A program made the position numbers and the translations under genes. Under the pieces are notes generated by a model, which saw only the letters and a program-made list of their open reading frames with translations, was not told the DNA's origin and ran no database searches. Below are positions 5,262 through 6,142 of a stretch of DNA of 6,142 nt, in pieces. Numbering within the stretch: position 1 is the stretch's first letter; each line of letters starts with the position of its first letter. The DNA is from Myxococcaceae bacterium (GTDB lineage Bacteria > Myxococcota > Myxococcia > Myxococcales > Myxococcaceae): the NCBI GenBank assembly GCA_018262385.1, contig JAGSPQ010000240.1, forward strand, positions 1 to 6,142, in the 5' to 3' direction.

Positions 5262-5273
5262 TCAGCGCTGAGA
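5260..5273. repeat. Perfect 14-bp palindrome TCTCAGCGCTGAGA over the phospholipase stop codon
   Basis: TCTCAGCGCTGAGA reads the same on both strands and includes the TGA stop (5264-5262) of the upstream gene. There is no following T-run on the minus strand and no room for a normal loop, so it does not look like a rho-independent terminator. A protein-binding site for a dimeric regulator is possible. Chance occurrence in GC-rich coding sequence cannot be excluded. Confidence 0.5.
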
Positions 5274-6142
5274 TGGGCCCGACTGCGGATCAGGATCGAA
5301 GAAGTCGATCAACGCTTCCCGCTGGGCGTGCGCGTCTTCCATTGCCAGCTGGATCAGCGCCGACGCGTAGTCGCCGTCGAACAGCAGGTAGCTGGCCAGA
5401 TCCGCCGAGCTGAACAGCTGGCTCTGGGTCAGCTTCTGCAGCATCCGGGTGGGGAAGCCCGAGTTGTCGTTCACCAGCTTCTTCGCCTTCGCCTGGACCG
5501 CCGCGAGCTCGCCCAGGTCCTTCGAGGGGCGGAGCACCAGGTCCTTCACCCGCCGGTAGGGCTGACCGCGCATCTGGGTGATCGTCTCGTTCATCTGCGG
5601 CAGGAAGCCGGGGCCGAACTGGCGGATGCCGGTGTCGAGGATTGCGTTGAACCGCCGCATCCGATCGAGGTCGTACTCGGTGTGATCGAGCATCAGCGCG
5701 TTGAGCACCTTGCCCATCAGCACCGGGGTCGAAGGATAGGTGGCCATTGGCGCCGGCGGAGGCACCGGCCCGGGGGGGCGGTAGCGCAACGAGAGGATCA
5801 GCACCCGCTCAGCGCCCAGCCGCAGCGCCGGAGACAGGGGCGTGTTCTGCCGGACGCTGCCGTCACAGAAGTGCTCGTCGCCGATCTTCACCGACTTGAA
5901 GAGCATCGGGATCGCGGCCGACGCCAGCGCGTGCTCCGGGCCCAGCACCGCCTCGCGGGCCTCGGTGAACGGATCGCGGCTCCAGGCCGGAACGCCGCCT
6001 TCCTTTCGCTGGACGTACACCACGGTCTTGCCGTCGACGATGCGGGTGGTGGAGACCGAGAGCGCGCTGAGGTTGTTCCGCGCGAGGTTGGCCGAGATGC
6101 GCGGCCAGGGAATCTGGGTGCGCACCATCTCTTCCAGCGGAG
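5262..6142 (-). CDS. Patatin-like phospholipase, C-terminal part (5' end outside window)
   Basis: The frame is open to the window edge: codons before the in-frame ATG at 6128 read PLEE, so the true start is probably upstream. About 292 residues are visible. Counting from the Met at 6128, residues 67-113 carry the second half of a patatin domain: ALASAAIPMLFKSVKIGDEH, then CDGSVRQNTPLSPALRLGAE and RVLILSL. D89 in DGS is the expected Asp of the Ser-Asp catalytic dyad (usually DGG/DGA), and A-A-I-P plus N-x-P are family landmarks. The GXSXG nucleophile would lie in the missing part. After it come a Pro-rich segment (118-128) and a helical C-terminal region of about 150 residues ending FFDPDPQSGPSQR. 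Known: the family cleaves acyl esters of lipids. It could be housekeeping; some patatin enzymes (ExoU) are T3SS effectors, but the N-terminus needed to judge this is not visible. Confidence 0.88.
   Translation of the reverse strand, partial: PLEEMVRTQIPWPRISANLARNNLSALSVSTTRIVDGKTVVYVQRKEGGVPAWSRDPFTEAREAVLGPEHALASAAIPMLFKSVKIGDEHFCDGSVRQNTPLSPALRLGAERVLILSLRYRPPGPVPPPAPMATYPSTPVLMGKVLNALMLDHTEYDLDRMRRFNAILDTGIRQFGPGFLPQMNETITQMRGQPYRRVKDLVLRPSKDLGELAAVQAKAKKLVNDNSGFPTRMLQKLTQSQLFSSADLASYLLFDGDYASALIQLAMEDAHAQREALIDFFDPDPQSGPSQR

Noticed and set aside
5772..5778. Seven-base G run in the phospholipase gene as a frameshift or phase-variation site
   Set aside because: The frame continues correctly through conserved patatin motifs on one side and the C-terminal region on the other; it encodes a Pro-rich stretch.
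1..6142. Flagellar rather than injectisome cluster
   Set aside because: SctR, SctS, SctT and a FliO-like protein also occur in flagella, but the lipoprotein SctJ with no FliF, the SctI-type rod protein and a single two-SpoA SctQ fit an NF-T3SS.
1..6142. tRNA, rRNA, CRISPR arrays, insertion sequences or attachment sites
   Set aside because: No tRNA-like cloverleaf, regularly spaced repeats, transposase motif or terminal inverted repeats were seen.

Overview
The window is GC-rich throughout (coding and spacer sequence alike). Every gene I can support lies on the minus strand and is transcribed from high to low coordinates. Most of it is part of a non-flagellar type III secretion system (NF-T3SS, injectisome family) locus. 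GC content, a divergent T3SS with flagellum-like traits, and a neighbouring patatin-like phospholipase suggest a myxobacterium or related deltaproteobacterium (Myxococcota). That assignment is an inference from style and gene content, not from a marker gene.

In transcription order: the C-terminal part of a patatin-like phospholipase (5262-6142, cut by the window edge); a 100-nt spacer; a 174-aa protein whose C-terminal tail resembles T3SS needle subunits (4637-5161); sctI, inner rod (4156-4629); sctJ, inner-ring lipoprotein (3302-4141); a 150-aa unknown protein in the slot where SctK normally sits (2842-3294); an 88-nt spacer with an AT-rich patch; sctQ, cytoplasmic sorting-platform/C-ring protein with two SpoA domains (1575-2753); a FliO-like small membrane protein (1144-1536); sctR (425-1147), sctS (156-425) and the start of sctT (1-159). 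The last four genes overlap one another by 1 or 4 nt, so they are almost certainly translationally coupled. No stretch over 300 nt lacks a gene.

Together the genes encode the rod and needle base (174-aa protein, SctI), the inner membrane ring (SctJ), the cytoplasmic platform (SctQ, perhaps the 150-aa protein) and the export-gate core (SctR, SctS, SctT). The ATPase SctN, stator SctL, ring protein SctD, secretin SctC and gate components SctU and SctV are not in the window; they may lie outside it.

The most unusual features are: a FliO-like gene between sctQ and sctR, which recreates the flagellar fliN-fliO-fliP-fliQ-fliR order; a SctR with a FliP-like N-terminal signal sequence; a candidate long needle or filament subunit with a Gly-rich insert; a strong internal ribosome binding site and ATG in sctQ that would make a separate SctQ-C; and two spacers that share a sigma-54-like motif and carry repeat or palindrome elements.
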